Source: Burkholderiaceae bacterium (GTDB taxonomy: Bacteria > Pseudomonadota > Gammaproteobacteria > Burkholderiales > Burkholderiaceae_C). Taken from it: 64,000 bases of DNA. Both the position numbers and the translations under genes were made by a program. Below, piece after piece: positions 8,556 through 17,504 of the stretch. The DNA lies in assembly GCA_026125795.1 (NCBI GenBank), contig JAHCKM010000001.1:620001-684000 (forward strand), in the 5' to 3' direction. Numbering within the stretch: the stretch's first letter is position 1; the number at the start of each line of letters is the position of its first letter. The notes under the pieces were generated by a model. That model saw only the letters and a list, made by a program, of their open reading frames with translations. It was not told where the DNA came from and did no database searches.

Positions 8556-10022
8556 ATGTCAACCGCCACCGAAAACAAGCCCACCGCCACCTACCCGAAC
8601 GTGCAGCTCTTCATCGGTGGCCAATGGCGCGACGGCAGCGAGAAGAAGAAGCTGGCCGTCAACGACCCGGCCACCGGCAAGCCGGTGGGCAGCGTCGCGG
8701 TCGCGACGCCGGCCGACCTCGACGCCGCCTGCGCGGCCGCGCTGCAGGGCTTCGACGTGTGGCGCAAGGTGCCGGCCGCCGAGCGCGCCAAGACCATGCG
8801 CGAAGCGGCGCGCCTGGTGCGCGAGCGCGCCGAGGGCATCGCGCGCTGGATGGTGCAGGAGCAGGGCAAGCCGCTGGCCGAGGCCAAGGCCGAGGTTCTG
8901 TCGGCCGGCGACATCATCGAGTGGTTCGCCGCCGAAGGCATGCGCGTGCACGGCCGCATCCTGCAGCCGCGCCAGGCCGGCGTGGTGCAGCAGGTTCTGA
9001 AGGAGCCGGTCGGTCCGGTGGCCGCGTTCACGCCCTGGAACTTCCCGATCAACCAGGTGGTGCGCAAGCTGAGCGCGGCGCTGACCACCGGTTGCTCGAT
9101 CATCGTCAAGGCGCCGGAGGAGACCCCGGCGTCGCCGTCCGAGCTGATCCGCGCGTTCGCCGATGCCGGCGTGCCGGCCGGCGTGGTGAACCTGGTGTAC
9201 GGCAGCCCGGCCGAGATCTCCCAGTACCTGATCCCTCACCCTGCGATCCGCAAGATCACCTTCACCGGCTCCACGCCGGTGGGCAAGCAGTTGGCGGCGC
9301 TGGCCGGCCAGCACATGAAGCGCGTGACGATGGAGCTCGGCGGCCACGCGCCGGTGATCGTGGCGGCCGACGCCGACATTCCGCGCGCCGCCAAGGTGGG
9401 TGCGCTGGCCAAGCTGCGCAACGCCGGCCAGGTGTGCATCTCGCCGACCCGCTTCCTGGTGCACAACGATGTGCGCAAGGCCTTCGTCGAGGCCTTCGTC
9501 GCGCAGGCCAAGGCGTCCAGGCTCGGCCACGGCCTGGAGCCTGGCACCACGCTCGGGCCGCTGGCCAATCCGCGCCGCTTGAGTGCGATGCAGAAGATCA
9601 CCGACGACGCGCTGACGCGTGGCGCGCAGCTGGCCACCGGCGGGCAGCGCGTCGGCTCGGAAGGCAACTTCTTCGCGCCCACGGTGATCGTCGACGCGCC
9701 GCTGGACAGCCTGCTGCTGACCGAAGAACCGTTCGGCCCGATGGCGTCGGTGCGCGGCTTCGACAAGATCGAAGAGGCGATCGCCGAAGCCAACCGCCTG
9801 CCGTGGGGCCTGGCGGCCTACGCGTTCACCGCGTCGCTGAAAACGGCGTACGAGCTGACGCAGGGCATCCAGACCGGCATGCTGTGGATCAACCAGGCGG
9901 CCGCGCCGTGGGCCGAGATGCCGTTCGGCGGCGTCAAGGATTCGGGCTACGGCTCCGAAGGCGGCCCCGAGGCGCTGGAGGCCTACCTCAACACCAAGTC
10001 AGTGGCCGTGCTGAACACCTGA
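8556..10022 (+). CDS. NAD(P)-dependent aldehyde dehydrogenase (succinate/2-oxoglutarate semialdehyde type)
   Basis: A full-length 488-residue ALDH superfamily enzyme. Visible are [10 protein letters not shown], the cofactor strand [11 protein letters not shown], the general base in TMELGGHAP, the catalytic cysteine in [11 protein letters not shown] (about residue 297) and the late EEPFGPM and [11 protein letters not shown]. It lacks a signal peptide, so it oxidises an aldehyde in the cytosol. The CISPTR context is typical of semialdehyde dehydrogenases acting on succinate or alpha-ketoglutarate semialdehyde, but substrate is inferred. It is followed closely by htpX. Confidence 0.92.
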   Translation: MSTATENKPTATYPNVQLFIGGQWRDGSEKKKLAVNDPATGKPVGSVAVATPADLDAACAAALQGFDVWRKVPAAERAKTMREAARLVRERAEGIARWMVQEQGKPLAEAKAEVLSAGDIIEWFAAEGMRVHGRILQPRQAGVVQQVLKEPVGPVAAFTPWNFPINQVVRKLSAALTTGCSIIVKAPEETPASPSELIRAFADAGVPAGVVNLVYGSPAEISQYLIPHPAIRKITFTGSTPVGKQLAALAGQHMKRVTMELGGHAPVIVAADADIPRAAKVGALAKLRNAGQVCISPTRFLVHNDVRKAFVEAFVAQAKASRLGHGLEPGTTLGPLANPRRLSAMQKITDDALTRGAQLATGGQRVGSEGNFFAPTVIVDAPLDSLLLTEEPFGPMASVRGFDKIEEAIAEANRLPWGLAAYAFTASLKTAYELTQGIQTGMLWINQAAAPWAEMPFGGVKDSGYGSEGGPEALEAYLNTKSVAVLNT

Positions 10023-10064
10023 CACGCGGCGGCACCCAACGGCCCCGGACTTCGGAGACCCCAC

Positions 10065-10937
10065 ATGAAGCGCATCGCGCTGTTCGTTTTGACCAACCTC
10101 GCCGTGATGGTGGTGTTGTCCATCGCGCTGAAGGTGTTCGGCATCGACCGTGCGCTGGCGCAGGAGGGGCTGAACTACGGCACGCTGCTCGCGTTCTCCG
10201 CCGTGTTCGGTTTCGGCGGCGCCATCATCTCGCTGCTGATCTCCAAGCCGATGGCCAGATGGTCCACCGGCGCGCGCGTGATCGACGGCAGCGAGGGCAC
10301 CACCGAGCGCTGGCTGGTGCAGACCGTGCGCACGCTCGCCGAGCGCGCCGGCATCGGCATGCCCGACGTGGCGGTCTACGACGGCGCGCCCAACGCGTTT
10401 GCCACCGGCGCGTTCAAGAACTCGGCGCTGGTCGCCGTCTCGACCGGTTTGCTGCAGTCGATGAGCCCCGACGAAGTAGAGGCGGTCCTCGGCCACGAGG
10501 TGGCGCACGTCGCCAACGGCGACATGGTGACACTGACGCTGATCCAGGGTGTGCTGAACACCTTCGTCATCTTTCTCGCGCGCGTCGTCGGCACGTTCGT
10601 GGACCGCGCCGTGTTCCGCAGCGAGCGCGGCACCGGGCCCGGGTACTACATCACCGTGCTGGTGCTCGAGATCGTGTTCGCGGTCCTGGCGTCGATCATC
10701 GTCGCCTGGTTCTCGCGCCGGCGCGAGTTCCGTGCCGACCGCGGCTCGGCCGAGTATCTGGGCTCGCCGCAACCGATGCAGCGGGCGCTCGCGCGGCTGG
10801 GCGGCGTCGAGCCGAGCGCGCTGCCGGAGGCGATGCGCGCCTTCGGCATCACCGATCGGCCGGGCTGGATGGCGCTGTTCTCGAGCCATCCGCCGATCGA
10901 GCAGCGCATCGCGGCGCTGCAGTCTTTGCAGCGTTGA
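10065..10937 (+). CDS. htpX: Membrane zinc protease HtpX
   Basis: The 290-residue protein has two N-terminal membrane segments (residues 4-22 and about 40-57), the metalloprotease motif HEVAH in [14 protein letters not shown] (about residue 145), two more membrane segments (about 155-180 and 195-218) and the third zinc ligand region [14 protein letters not shown]. HtpX degrades misfolded inner-membrane proteins with its active site facing the cytoplasm. The start ATG has a GGAGACC ribosome site. Two hairpin terminators follow its stop. Confidence 0.96.
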   Translation: MKRIALFVLTNLAVMVVLSIALKVFGIDRALAQEGLNYGTLLAFSAVFGFGGAIISLLISKPMARWSTGARVIDGSEGTTERWLVQTVRTLAERAGIGMPDVAVYDGAPNAFATGAFKNSALVAVSTGLLQSMSPDEVEAVLGHEVAHVANGDMVTLTLIQGVLNTFVIFLARVVGTFVDRAVFRSERGTGPGYYITVLVLEIVFAVLASIIVAWFSRRREFRADRGSAEYLGSPQPMQRALARLGGVEPSALPEAMRAFGITDRPGWMALFSSHPPIEQRIAALQSLQR

Positions 10938-10980
10938 GACGCGATCCGCCCAGTCCGGGCGGCTGGTGACCGGTCCGGCA

Positions 10981-11010
10981 AAAAAAGACGGCGCCCAAGG
11001 GCGCCGTTTT
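10981..11010. terminator. Bidirectional rho-independent terminator, copy 1
   Basis: A perfect 9-base stem (10988-10996 with 10999-11007) is flanked by six A on the left and four T on the right, so it can stop transcription from htpX and also from the minus-strand small gene. The same 46-base sequence recurs 122 bases downstream. Confidence 0.8.
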
Positions 11011-11053
11011 CAAGCTGAGGAGGAGACAACGGCCGCTGGGCCGTTGCGGCGAA

Positions 11054-11108
11054 GGCTCACTTCGCGCCAGCGAAGTGAAGGCGCGAAGCGCCGGCCGGAG
11101 CCAAAAAA
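11054..11108. repeat. Dispersed repeat, copy 1 (inverted copy at 21609-21660)
   Basis: This stretch lies between the two terminator copies and itself can form hairpins (cacttcgcgccagcgaagtg is an imperfect palindrome). Its reverse complement recurs, with a handful of changes, after the ModE-like regulator at 21609-21660. No coding function is seen. Confidence 0.7.
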
Positions 11109-11132
11109 GACGGCGCCCAAGGGCGCCGTTTT
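11103..11132. terminator. Bidirectional rho-independent terminator, copy 2
   Basis: The same hairpin as copy 1 (stem 11110-11118 with 11121-11129), with A and T tracts on each side, identical to the first over about 46 bases. It sits 44 bases after the end of the minus-strand small gene and is its natural terminator. Confidence 0.8.
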
Positions 11133-11172
11133 CAAGCTGAGGAGGAGAAAAAGGAGACGAGCGAAACAACCT

Positions 11173-11376
11173 TCAATGCAACTCGACGCGCGGCACCGCG
11201 TAGTCGCGGCCGATCACGGTGCGGGCGTACAGATAGTTCAGCTTGGCGCGCTCCGACAGCGAGTCGAGGTCGACGTGACCGCCGGCGTCGCATTCAAAGG
11301 CCAGCGCCCGGCCGCCGTCGAACAGGGACTCGAAGCGCAGCACGTAGCTCAGTTGGCGATGTTCTTGGGTGTTCAT
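11173..11376 (-). CDS. Small protein, paralogue B
   Basis: A 67-residue protein. Its AAGGAG ribosome site eight bases before the ATG at 11376 decides the start. The core LFDGGRALAFECDAGG, then D-L-D and a helix (ERAKLNYLYAR), aligns with the 75-residue gene at 8152-8379. Both are minus-strand and both lie next to the plus-strand ALDH-htpX pair. No signal peptide or known domain. It may be a small regulatory or adaptor protein; function unknown. Confidence 0.7.
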   Translation of the reverse strand: MNTQEHRQLSYVLRFESLFDGGRALAFECDAGGHVDLDSLSERAKLNYLYARTVIGRDYAVPRVELH

Positions 11377-11496
11377 GGCATCAACTCCTTGGGCGGCAGT
11401 CGGAAGCGTCCTACATCTGACCCTTTGTTGCTCCCACGACTTCAACGGTTCAAAGGCTCTCCAGTTGGCTGTGAGTCGGGGCACCCGCCCCAAGAC

Positions 11497-13470
11497 TTAC
11501 GCTGTCATCGGCAAGCTGGATGCCTGCGTTTCCGCCGGCAGCACCACCGTCAGCACCGCGCCGGATCCGTCGTCGCGGTTGCGCGCCCGGATGTCGCCAC
11601 CGTAGCGTTCCACCAGACTTTTGCTGATCCATAAGCCGAGCCCGGTGCCCTCTTTTTTCGTCGTGGTGAATGGCCGGAAGGCGCCGCTGACCAGATCGTG
11701 CGGAAATCCCGGGCCGGTGTCGCCGATGTCGATCTCCACCTGGGCGTCGCCGGCGTCACGGGCGGCCAGCGTCAGCGTGCCGCCCTCGGGCATGGCCTGG
11801 ATGGCGTTGACGATGCCGTTGATCAGCACCTGCTGCAGTTCTTGCCGGTTGGCCAGCGCACGCCGCGTGGCGCGCCCCTGGCGCACCACCGCGATGCGGG
11901 TGCGCGACAACAGGTGCTGCACCAGCACCAGGCTGTCGTCGATCGCCTGCTCGGTGTCCACCGCTTCCACATAGCCGGCGTACTCGCCGGGGCGCGAGTA
12001 CTGCAGCAGTCGCGTGACGATCAGCCGCATGCGCTCGATCTGCTCGTCGATGAGCTTCAGTTCGGCCTGCACCGGCTTAGCCTTGCCGCGCAGCGTGTCG
12101 CGCACCAGGTCGAGGTTGCCCTGGATCACCGCGATCGGGTTGTTCACCTCGTGTGCGATGCCGGCGGTGAGCTGTCCGATCGCGGCCAGCTTCTCGCTCT
12201 TGATCAGCTGCGACTGCGCCGACTGCAGCTCGCGCGTGCGCTCGACCACCTTGCGGTCGAGCTCGTCGTGCGAGGCCTGCAGCGCGCGTGTCTTCTCGTC
12301 GATAGTGTCGAGCAGGCGGTCGAAGTGCGCCGCCAGCCGGCCGATCTCGTCGCTGCTGTCGGGCACGCGCGCGCGTGCCGACAGGTCACCCACTTCCACC
12401 ATCTGCATGGTGTGCGTCATGCGCTCGATCGGCGCGAAGATGCGCCGCGCAAAAGACAACGCCAGGGTCATGGCCACCGCCATCAACGCCAGCACCACGG
12501 CTCCCATGCCGAGCAGCACGCCCCACTTCAGGCGCTGGAATGGGCTCTCGAGGAAGCCCACGTAGAGCATGCCGATGCGCCGCCCGGCGGCATTGGTGAG
12601 CGGCTCGTAGGCCGACACGTACCAGTCGTTGACGACGAAGGCGCGGCCCAGCCAGGTCTGGCCGTGCACGAGCGCCGCGTCGCGCACCTCCTGCGACACC
12701 CGGGTGCCGATCGCGCGCTCGCTGTCCTGACCGAACAGCCGCACGTTGGTGGAGATGCGCACATCGTCGAGAAACAGCGTCGCCGTGCCCTGGCTGCCGA
12801 ACGGCAACGATCCTTGCGGATAGACGATCTCGTTGATGTGGTCGATGAAGGCGAGGTTGCGGTTCAGCAGCACGCCGCCGCGCAACACGGCCAGCGGGCG
12901 GCCGTCGAGCGCGCGCACCGCGGCCTGCGCCATCATCACCATGGCGCGGTCCTCGTTGGTGCGATCGGTCGGCGCGGCGTTGCGCGTGGGCACCAGCTTG
13001 ACCGGCACGCGCCCGGCGAGGTCGGGCGCGATGCGTTCGAACTGCACGCCTTCGAGCAGCACCACGCGCGCCAGCCCTTCGCCGCTGGCCGCGTCGATGG
13101 CCGCAATGGCCGCCGCATCGGGCGGCAGCAGCTCGAGGAACTCCAGCGCGTGGTGCAGCTTGGCGTGCGCGAGCAGCCGTCGCAGCGCGGCCTGGTCGCC
13201 GCGCTGCACGGCATCGACCAGCGTGTGCGACTGCGCCACCGCCAGCGTGCTGGCGCCGACCTCGGACTGCACGCGCTCGAAGTAGCCGTGCGCCACCGCG
13301 AGGTCGCTGCGGATCTTGGTGTTCAGCAGCGCGTCGAGCGCCGAATCGCCCCACACGACCAGGACCACGGCCAGCAGCGGCAGCGCCAGCAGCAGCGGCA
13401 ACAGTCCGAGCGCCAGCAGCTTGTGGCGGATGGAGAGCGCGCCGAAGCCGCGCCACGCGTTGAGCTTCAT
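11497..13470 (-). CDS. Membrane sensor histidine kinase with periplasmic Cache-like domain
   Basis: The 657-residue protein has a membrane segment at about 18-41, a large extracytoplasmic region (42-315) resembling double-Cache sensors (late YVSAYEPLTN and GRRIGMLYVGF), a second membrane segment at 316-340, a HAMP linker to about 395, a coiled stretch, then the kinase core. The phospho-acceptor is His440 in GIAHEVNNPIAV, with N box around residue 555, G1 box GDTGPGF and G2 box GTGLGL. It should phosphorylate the NtrC-type regulator encoded 123 bases upstream on the same strand. The ligand is unknown; small carboxylates are common Cache ligands, and formate would fit the neighbourhood. Confidence 0.9.
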   Translation of the reverse strand: MKLNAWRGFGALSIRHKLLALGLLPLLLALPLLAVVLVVWGDSALDALLNTKIRSDLAVAHGYFERVQSEVGASTLAVAQSHTLVDAVQRGDQAALRRLLAHAKLHHALEFLELLPPDAAAIAAIDAASGEGLARVVLLEGVQFERIAPDLAGRVPVKLVPTRNAAPTDRTNEDRAMVMMAQAAVRALDGRPLAVLRGGVLLNRNLAFIDHINEIVYPQGSLPFGSQGTATLFLDDVRISTNVRLFGQDSERAIGTRVSQEVRDAALVHGQTWLGRAFVVNDWYVSAYEPLTNAAGRRIGMLYVGFLESPFQRLKWGVLLGMGAVVLALMAVAMTLALSFARRIFAPIERMTHTMQMVEVGDLSARARVPDSSDEIGRLAAHFDRLLDTIDEKTRALQASHDELDRKVVERTRELQSAQSQLIKSEKLAAIGQLTAGIAHEVNNPIAVIQGNLDLVRDTLRGKAKPVQAELKLIDEQIERMRLIVTRLLQYSRPGEYAGYVEAVDTEQAIDDSLVLVQHLLSRTRIAVVRQGRATRRALANRQELQQVLINGIVNAIQAMPEGGTLTLAARDAGDAQVEIDIGDTGPGFPHDLVSGAFRPFTTTKKEGTGLGLWISKSLVERYGGDIRARNRDDGSGAVLTVVLPAETQASSLPMTA

Positions 13471-13539
13471 GGCGCGGTGATCACGAGTTGCACGGTGCGT
13501 CTGATCAAGCGGCCACCGCGGATCCGGCTCTGCCGGTCC

Positions 13540-13593
13540 GCTGGTGGCGCCCCCTTGAGGGGGAGGCGGCCACTAGGCCGCATCGGGGGTGGG
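13540..13593. repeat. GC-rich palindromic repeat between response regulator and kinase
   Basis: The gap between the two genes of this two-component pair carries a palindrome (cccccttgaggggg) and a second inverted pair (gcggccac/taggccgc-like). Similar runs recur in other gaps here. It may reduce read-through from the regulator gene into the kinase gene. Confidence 0.5.
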
Positions 13594-14982
13594 TCATGCC
13601 CACTCGGCGCAGCGCCGCTCGAGGGTGCGGCGGGAGATGCCCAGCAACTGCGCGGCGCGTGTCTTGTCGCCGTCGACCGACTCCAGCACGGCGAGGATAT
13701 GGCGCTTCTCGAGCTCGTGCAGGTCGGTGGTGGCCCGCGGCTCGGCCGGCGTCGGCTTGGCGCCGCCCGGATAGAGCGCCGACACGTTCAGCGAGCCGAG
13801 GATCAACGAGCGTTCGATCAGGTTGCGCAGCTCGCGCACATTGCCCGGCCAGGCGTACTGGCTCAGGTAGTCCATCTCGGCCGGCGTCACGTCGATCGGC
13901 TCGACGCCGAGCTGAGGCGCCAGGCTCTGGATGAAGTGCGCCGCGAGCTGCGGGATGTCGGCCTTGTGCTCACGCAGCGGCGGCATGGCGATCTCGACCA
14001 CCTGCAGGCGGTAGTACAGGTCGTTGCGGAAGCGGCCGGCGGTCACCTCGTCGGCCAGGTGGCGGTTGGTGGCGGCGATGATGCGCACATCGACCGCGAT
14101 CTGCTGCTCGCTGCCCACCGGCCGGATGCGCCGGTCATCGAGCACGCGCAGCAGGGCGGCCTGCACCGGCAGCGGCAGCTCGGCCACCTCGTCGAGGAAC
14201 AGCGTGCCGCCTTGCGCGTAGTAGAACAAGCCGTCGCGGCTCTGCGTGGCGCCGGCAAACGCGCCCTTGGCGTGGCCGAACAGCTCGGTCTCGATGCGTT
14301 CGGGCGACATCGTGGCGCAAGCCACCGGCACGAACGGCGCCTTGGCGCGCGGGCTGTCGCTGTGCAGCGCACGCGCGGCCAGCTCCTTGCCGGTGCCCGA
14401 TTCGCCGGTCAGCAGCACGGTGCTGGCAACCGAGGCGGCGCGCGCCAGGTCGGCGCGCAGTCGGCGCATCGCGATGGAGTCGCCGATCAGCGCGTCCATC
14501 GGCGCCACGCGCTGGCGCAGCGTGCGGCGCAGCACCCAGTTCTCGCGCTTGAGGTGCGAGCGCTCCAGGCTGTGCTTGACCGCGTTGAGGATCTGCGACA
14601 CGCGAAACGGCTTGAGGATGAAATCCGATGCGCCGGCGCGCAGCGCCTCGATCGCGGTCTCGAGATCGGCGAAGGCGGTGATCAGGATCACCTCACCGGA
14701 AAAGCCCTGGTCGCGCAGCTCGCGCAGCCAGCTGATGCCGTTCTTGCCAGGCAGCGTGATGTCGAGGATCACCAGGTCGAAGCGGTGCGCGCGCGCCAGC
14801 ACGTCGGCGGCCTCGGCGCTGTCGGCAACCATCACCTGGCCGCAGCGCTTCTCCAGCGTCTTGGACAGAAAATTGCGCATGCCTTCCTCGTCATCGACGA
14901 TCAGCACGGCGCTGCGCTGCCAGCCGTCGCTGACGCGGTCGGCGGCCGGGCGTTCGCTGGAGGGCAGGATGGCGGGTTGCAT
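13594..14982 (-). CDS. NtrC-family sigma-54-dependent response regulator
   Basis: The 462-residue protein has a receiver domain (residues 25-140, phosphorylated Asp74 in VILDITLPG, Lys124 in FILKPF), an AAA+ domain with Walker A GESGTGKE (193-200), Walker B LFLDEVAE (261-268) and a Fis-type HTH at the end (TRAAQLLGISRRTLERR). The loop that contacts sigma-54, normally GAFTGA, reads GAFAGA at 240-245; the usually essential threonine is alanine. It is divergent from the NAD-linked formate dehydrogenase genes, which have a candidate sigma-54 promoter, so that operon is the plausible target. Confidence 0.94.
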   Translation of the reverse strand: MQPAILPSSERPAADRVSDGWQRSAVLIVDDEEGMRNFLSKTLEKRCGQVMVADSAEAADVLARAHRFDLVILDITLPGKNGISWLRELRDQGFSGEVILITAFADLETAIEALRAGASDFILKPFRVSQILNAVKHSLERSHLKRENWVLRRTLRQRVAPMDALIGDSIAMRRLRADLARAASVASTVLLTGESGTGKELAARALHSDSPRAKAPFVPVACATMSPERIETELFGHAKGAFAGATQSRDGLFYYAQGGTLFLDEVAELPLPVQAALLRVLDDRRIRPVGSEQQIAVDVRIIAATNRHLADEVTAGRFRNDLYYRLQVVEIAMPPLREHKADIPQLAAHFIQSLAPQLGVEPIDVTPAEMDYLSQYAWPGNVRELRNLIERSLILGSLNVSALYPGGAKPTPAEPRATTDLHELEKRHILAVLESVDGDKTRAAQLLGISRRTLERRCAEWA

Positions 14983-15071
14983 GGGCGTTCGATGCCGCTA
15001 TTGTGGGCGTTGACGCGGCCCCCATTGGTGCGGCCCATCACGAAGGTGAATCGCCGGGTTCAACCAAAGCA

Positions 15072-15087
15072 TTGGACAGGGCGATGC
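15072..15087 (+). promoter_or_regulatory. Candidate sigma-54 (-24/-12) promoter before formate dehydrogenase beta
   Basis: TTGGACAGGGCGATGC has the invariant GG (15074-15075) and GC (15086-15087) separated by exactly ten bases, with TTGG and TGC contexts matching TTGGCAC-N5-TTGC. Transcription would begin near 15099, just before either possible start codon. Support comes from the divergent NtrC-type activator gene; the match is not perfect (the CAC and second T are lost). Confidence 0.4.
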
Positions 15088-15107
15088 CCGGGCGGCGATA
15101 GTGCCGG

Positions 15108-16853
15108 TTGTTTGCACAAGCAGCGGGCAGCAGCGCCTTGAACCATCCCACCATTCCCATCGTGCTGGCCGCCCCGAACCGGCAGCGCAAGCGTCAGGCG
15201 CCCAAGGGCCGGCGCGTCGATCCCGTGGCGCTGGCCGAGGTGCAGGCCCTGCTCGCGGGGGAAACGCTGCGGCGCGACCGCCTCATCGAATACCTGCACC
15301 GCATCAACGACCGCCATGGCCAGCTCGCAACGCCCCATCTCGCGGCGCTGGCGCAGGAACTGAAGCTCGCCCAGACCGAGGTCTACGAGGTGGCGAGCTT
15401 CTACCACCACTTTCATATCGTGAAGGAAGGGCCCGATGGCCGCATCGCCGCCGCGCCGGCGCTCACGGTGCGCGTGTGCGATGGCCTGAGCTGCGAGATG
15501 GCCGGTGCGCAGGACCTGCTCCAGCGCCTGCCCGCGATCCTCGGCACCGAGGTGCGCGTGCTGGCAGCGCCGTGCGTCGGCCGTTGCGAGCAGGCGCCCG
15601 TGGCGGTGGTGCACCACAACGCGGTGCCGTCGGCCACGGTCGACAAGGTGCAGGCCCTCGTGAAGGCGGGGGCCACCGCGCCGGTCATCGAGCCCGCCGT
15701 TGATCTCGCCGCCTACCGCACGAACGGCGGCTACGCGCTGCTGCGCGAGTGCCTCGAGGGCCGGCGCGACGTCGATAGCGTGATCAAGACGCTCGAAGAC
15801 TCCGGCCTGCGCGGCCTGGGCGGTGCCGGCTTCCCGGCCGGTCGCAAGTGGCGCATCGTGCGCAACGAGCCGGCGCCGCGGCTGATGGCGGTGAACATCG
15901 ACGAAGGCGAGCCCGGCACGTTCAAGGACCGCCACTACCTCGAGCGCGACCCACATCGCTTCATCGAGGGCATGCTGATCGCTGCATGGGCAGTGGGCAT
16001 CGACGCGATCTACGTCTACCTGCGCGACGAATACCACGGCTGCCGCGCGCTGCTCGAAGCCGAGCTCGCCAAGCTCCATGCAGACCCGCCGGCCGGTGTG
16101 TTGCCCACGATCGAGCTGCGGCGTGGCGCCGGCGCCTACATCTGCGGCGAAGAGTCGGCGATGATCGAATCGATCGAGGGCAAGCGCGGCCTGCCGCGCC
16201 TGCGCCCGCCGTACGTGGCGCAGGTGGGCCTGTTCGGCCGGCCCACGCTGGAGCACAACTTCGAGACGTTGCACTGGGTGCGCGAGCTGTTGGAGAAGGG
16301 CGCAGACTGGTTCGCCTCGCAAGGGCGCCACGGACGCAAGGGCCTGCGCAGCTACTCGGTGTCGGGGCGCGTCAAGAGCCCGGGCGTCAAGCTGGCGCCG
16401 GCCGGCATCACGCTGCGCGAGCTGATCGACGAGCACTGCGGCGGCATGCTCGGCGGCCACACGTTGTATGGCTACCTGCCCGGCGGCGCGTCGGGCGGCA
16501 TCCTGCCGGCGTCGCTGGCCGACGTGCCGCTGGACTTCGATACGCTGCAGCCGCACGGCTGCTTCATCGGCTCGGCCGCGGTCGTGGTGCTGTCAGACCA
16601 CGACACGGCCGTTAACGCGGCGCGCAACACGATGCGCTTTTTCAAGCACGAGTCGTGCGGCCAGTGCACGCCGTGCCGCGCCGGCACCGCGAAGTCGTTG
16701 ACCTTGATCGAACAACCGCAGTGGGATTTGGCGTTGCTCGCCGAGCTGTCGCAGGTGATGCGCGATGCGTCGATCTGCGGTTTGGGTCAGGCGGCGCCGA
16801 ATCCGGTGGACTGCGTGATCAAGTACTTTCCGCATGAGTTGGAGGTTGGTTGA
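15108..16853 (+). CDS. NAD-dependent formate dehydrogenase beta subunit (NuoE-NuoF fusion)
   Basis: This 581-residue protein fuses two modules that are separate (FdsG and FdsB) in many bacteria. Residues 35-170 are NuoE-like with a 2Fe-2S site (Cys124, Cys129, Cys156, Cys160). The rest is NuoF-like: GLGGAGFPAGRKW for FMN/NADH, NIDEGEPGTFKDR, GAGAYICGEE, and the 4Fe-4S ligands ESCGQCTPC with a fourth Cys in SICGL. It passes electrons from the alpha subunit to NAD. The fused form resembles the tungsten enzyme Fdh1B of Methylorubrum extorquens. No ATG is available; TTG at 15108 or TTG at 15138 begins it. Confidence 0.92.
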   Translation: MFAQAAGSSALNHPTIPIVLAAPNRQRKRQAPKGRRVDPVALAEVQALLAGETLRRDRLIEYLHRINDRHGQLATPHLAALAQELKLAQTEVYEVASFYHHFHIVKEGPDGRIAAAPALTVRVCDGLSCEMAGAQDLLQRLPAILGTEVRVLAAPCVGRCEQAPVAVVHHNAVPSATVDKVQALVKAGATAPVIEPAVDLAAYRTNGGYALLRECLEGRRDVDSVIKTLEDSGLRGLGGAGFPAGRKWRIVRNEPAPRLMAVNIDEGEPGTFKDRHYLERDPHRFIEGMLIAAWAVGIDAIYVYLRDEYHGCRALLEAELAKLHADPPAGVLPTIELRRGAGAYICGEESAMIESIEGKRGLPRLRPPYVAQVGLFGRPTLEHNFETLHWVRELLEKGADWFASQGRHGRKGLRSYSVSGRVKSPGVKLAPAGITLRELIDEHCGGMLGGHTLYGYLPGGASGGILPASLADVPLDFDTLQPHGCFIGSAAVVVLSDHDTAVNAARNTMRFFKHESCGQCTPCRAGTAKSLTLIEQPQWDLALLAELSQVMRDASICGLGQAAPNPVDCVIKYFPHELEVG

Positions 16854-17504
16854 GATGACCCGCGGAGGTTGGGCGCGGCGCGGCGGGCGGTACCCGGAGT
16901 GGGCTCCTACTGGGTCGGTCGGCCCTGCGGGCCGACTTCGCTGGGCCCTGGCGCTTGCAGGCGCCAGGGCGTTCGCCAGGCGCAGAACAGTCCGCAGGGA
17001 CTGTTCTGCGTCCGGGCTCACTGCTCGCATCACGAGGGCGGCTGCGATGCCGCTCGCAGCGGCCCTGGACGGGCCGCTGCTTCATGGCTTCTCGCCGGTC
17101 CGGCGCCTGCGGCGCCGGACTCCCCCTCGTGCTGCTGCGCTCCTCGCCGCCCCACAAGTCGCCCACCCCGGGTACCGCCCCCCGCGCAGAGACGCTCGTG
17201 GTGTGCATCGATGCATGCCGCGGTGGTGCGGCAAAGCCGTGGTCGGGTGTGCGCCGGCAGCGACATCTGCGGCGCCGAGGAACGGAAGACTCGCGGCCGC
17301 GCGCGCGCAGCGCGCGCTTCAACCTCTGACTCGCGTCGACTGTTCGACCACAGCGAACGAAGTGAGCGGCGGGAGTTTCGACGCGGGCCGTGAGTCTGAG
17401 TACCGCAGGGGACCCCTCGCGCAGCGAGGGGCTGCCGCAGCCGAGCGCCGGCGCATACCCGGCCGCGGCTTTGCCTCGCTCGGTCTCACGAAAGAAAGCA
17501 AGCA
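16854..17504. repeat. 650-base repeat-filled gap between formate dehydrogenase subunits
   Basis: No gene is supported here. The stretch is built from GC-rich palindromes: for example the inverted pairs around 16938-16958 (ctggcgcttgcaggcgccag), 16985-17007 (acagtccgcagggactgt) and 17100-17117 (ggcgcctgcggcgcc). The last part (about 17291-17482) is repeated in inverted orientation at about 46450-46650 with only scattered differences. It separates beta and alpha subunit genes that would be expected to sit back to back. Confidence 0.8.

Noticed and set aside
11698-15141. An 1147-residue plus-strand open frame across the kinase and response regulator
   Set aside because: It is antisense to two clearly recognisable genes, is dominated by His, Arg, Gln and Val of shadow frames, and has no domain pattern.
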